From assembly GCF_037975245.1 (NCBI RefSeq), contig NC_092578.1, positions 17,298,821-17,362,820 of the forward strand: a DNA stretch of 64,000 nucleotides, given 5' to 3'. The notes under the pieces are model-generated. The model made no database searches. It saw only the letters and a program-made list of their open reading frames with translations, and had not been told where the DNA came from. Positions 63,790 through 64,000 of the stretch are shown here, piece by piece. How positions within the stretch are numbered: position 1 is the stretch's first letter; every line of letters begins with the position of its first letter. The position numbers and the translations under genes were made by a program. The DNA is from Apostichopus japonicus (lineage: Eukaryota > Echinodermata > Holothuroidea > Aspidochirotida > Stichopodidae).

Positions 63790-64000
63790 AAACATGAATC
63801 GACCAGAGGTAGATACAATTTTCTTCTTTTCAATAAACAAAGCAAACCTTGTCTTAATTAAAGAAACAATTGCCAAGATTATGTTTAAAGTTGCTCTACA
63901 ATGCCTAAAAAAAACTTGTATTTGCAGAACGCAATATTTGATCTATTACAGCCACCTGTCACAGACCAAATGCAAGTGCTGCGGCCTACAATTTCTGTTT

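Noticed and set aside
63790-63876. Upstream Met extending LRR copy 2 by 29 residues
   Set aside because: It would bury the signal peptide behind a charged segment, and copy 1 has no equivalent.

Overview
This is a piece of an animal nuclear genome. Genes are split by GT..AG introns, coding density is low, there is an intron-bearing tRNA-Tyr gene, tRNA-derived SINEs, many short DNA-transposon relics, long (TA)n tracts and unusually many poly-G/poly-C runs. Protein matches (carbonyl reductase CBR1, ESCRT-II subunit SNF8, a BTB/BACK protein of the serine-enriched type, secreted/membrane LRR proteins) fit a marine invertebrate deuterostome. An echinoderm such as a sea cucumber is my best guess, but it is an inference. 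No bacterial, plasmid or viral gene is visible.

Layout. 1-12.2 kb: two tandem CBR1-type reductase genes on the minus strand. The left copy loses its 3' exons off the window edge; the right copy is complete, with 6 exons and 277 aa. 12.2-15.4 kb: spacer with SINE pieces and a hAT-type MITE. 15.4-22.3 kb: complete SNF8 (VPS22) gene, 6 exons, minus strand. 22.3-27.8 kb: spacer with one MITE. 27.8-37.3 kb: BTB-BACK gene (minus, four recognised coding exons, start uncertain) with a tRNA-Tyr gene inside its first recognised intron. 37.3-58.6 kb: a 21-kb stretch without a recognisable host gene. It holds a 35-bp satellite, a 26-bp GC-rich array ending in inverted units, a decayed LINE, TTAA-flanked MITEs, a 768-bp hAT-type element and very long (TA)n. 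58.6-63.8 kb: two tandem intronless leucine-rich-repeat receptor-like genes, also minus.

Every gene recognised lies on the minus strand. They do not form one pathway: CBR1-like enzymes reduce carbonyls with NADPH, SNF8 works in endosomal sorting, the BTB protein is probably an adaptor, and the LRR proteins look like surface recognition proteins. The recurring theme is local duplication (two CBR1 genes, two LRR genes, direct repeats around SNF8 exon 3) together with at least five MITE families, several with intact target-site duplications. Exon borders were placed by eye from reading frame, splice dinucleotides and family similarity, without transcripts.
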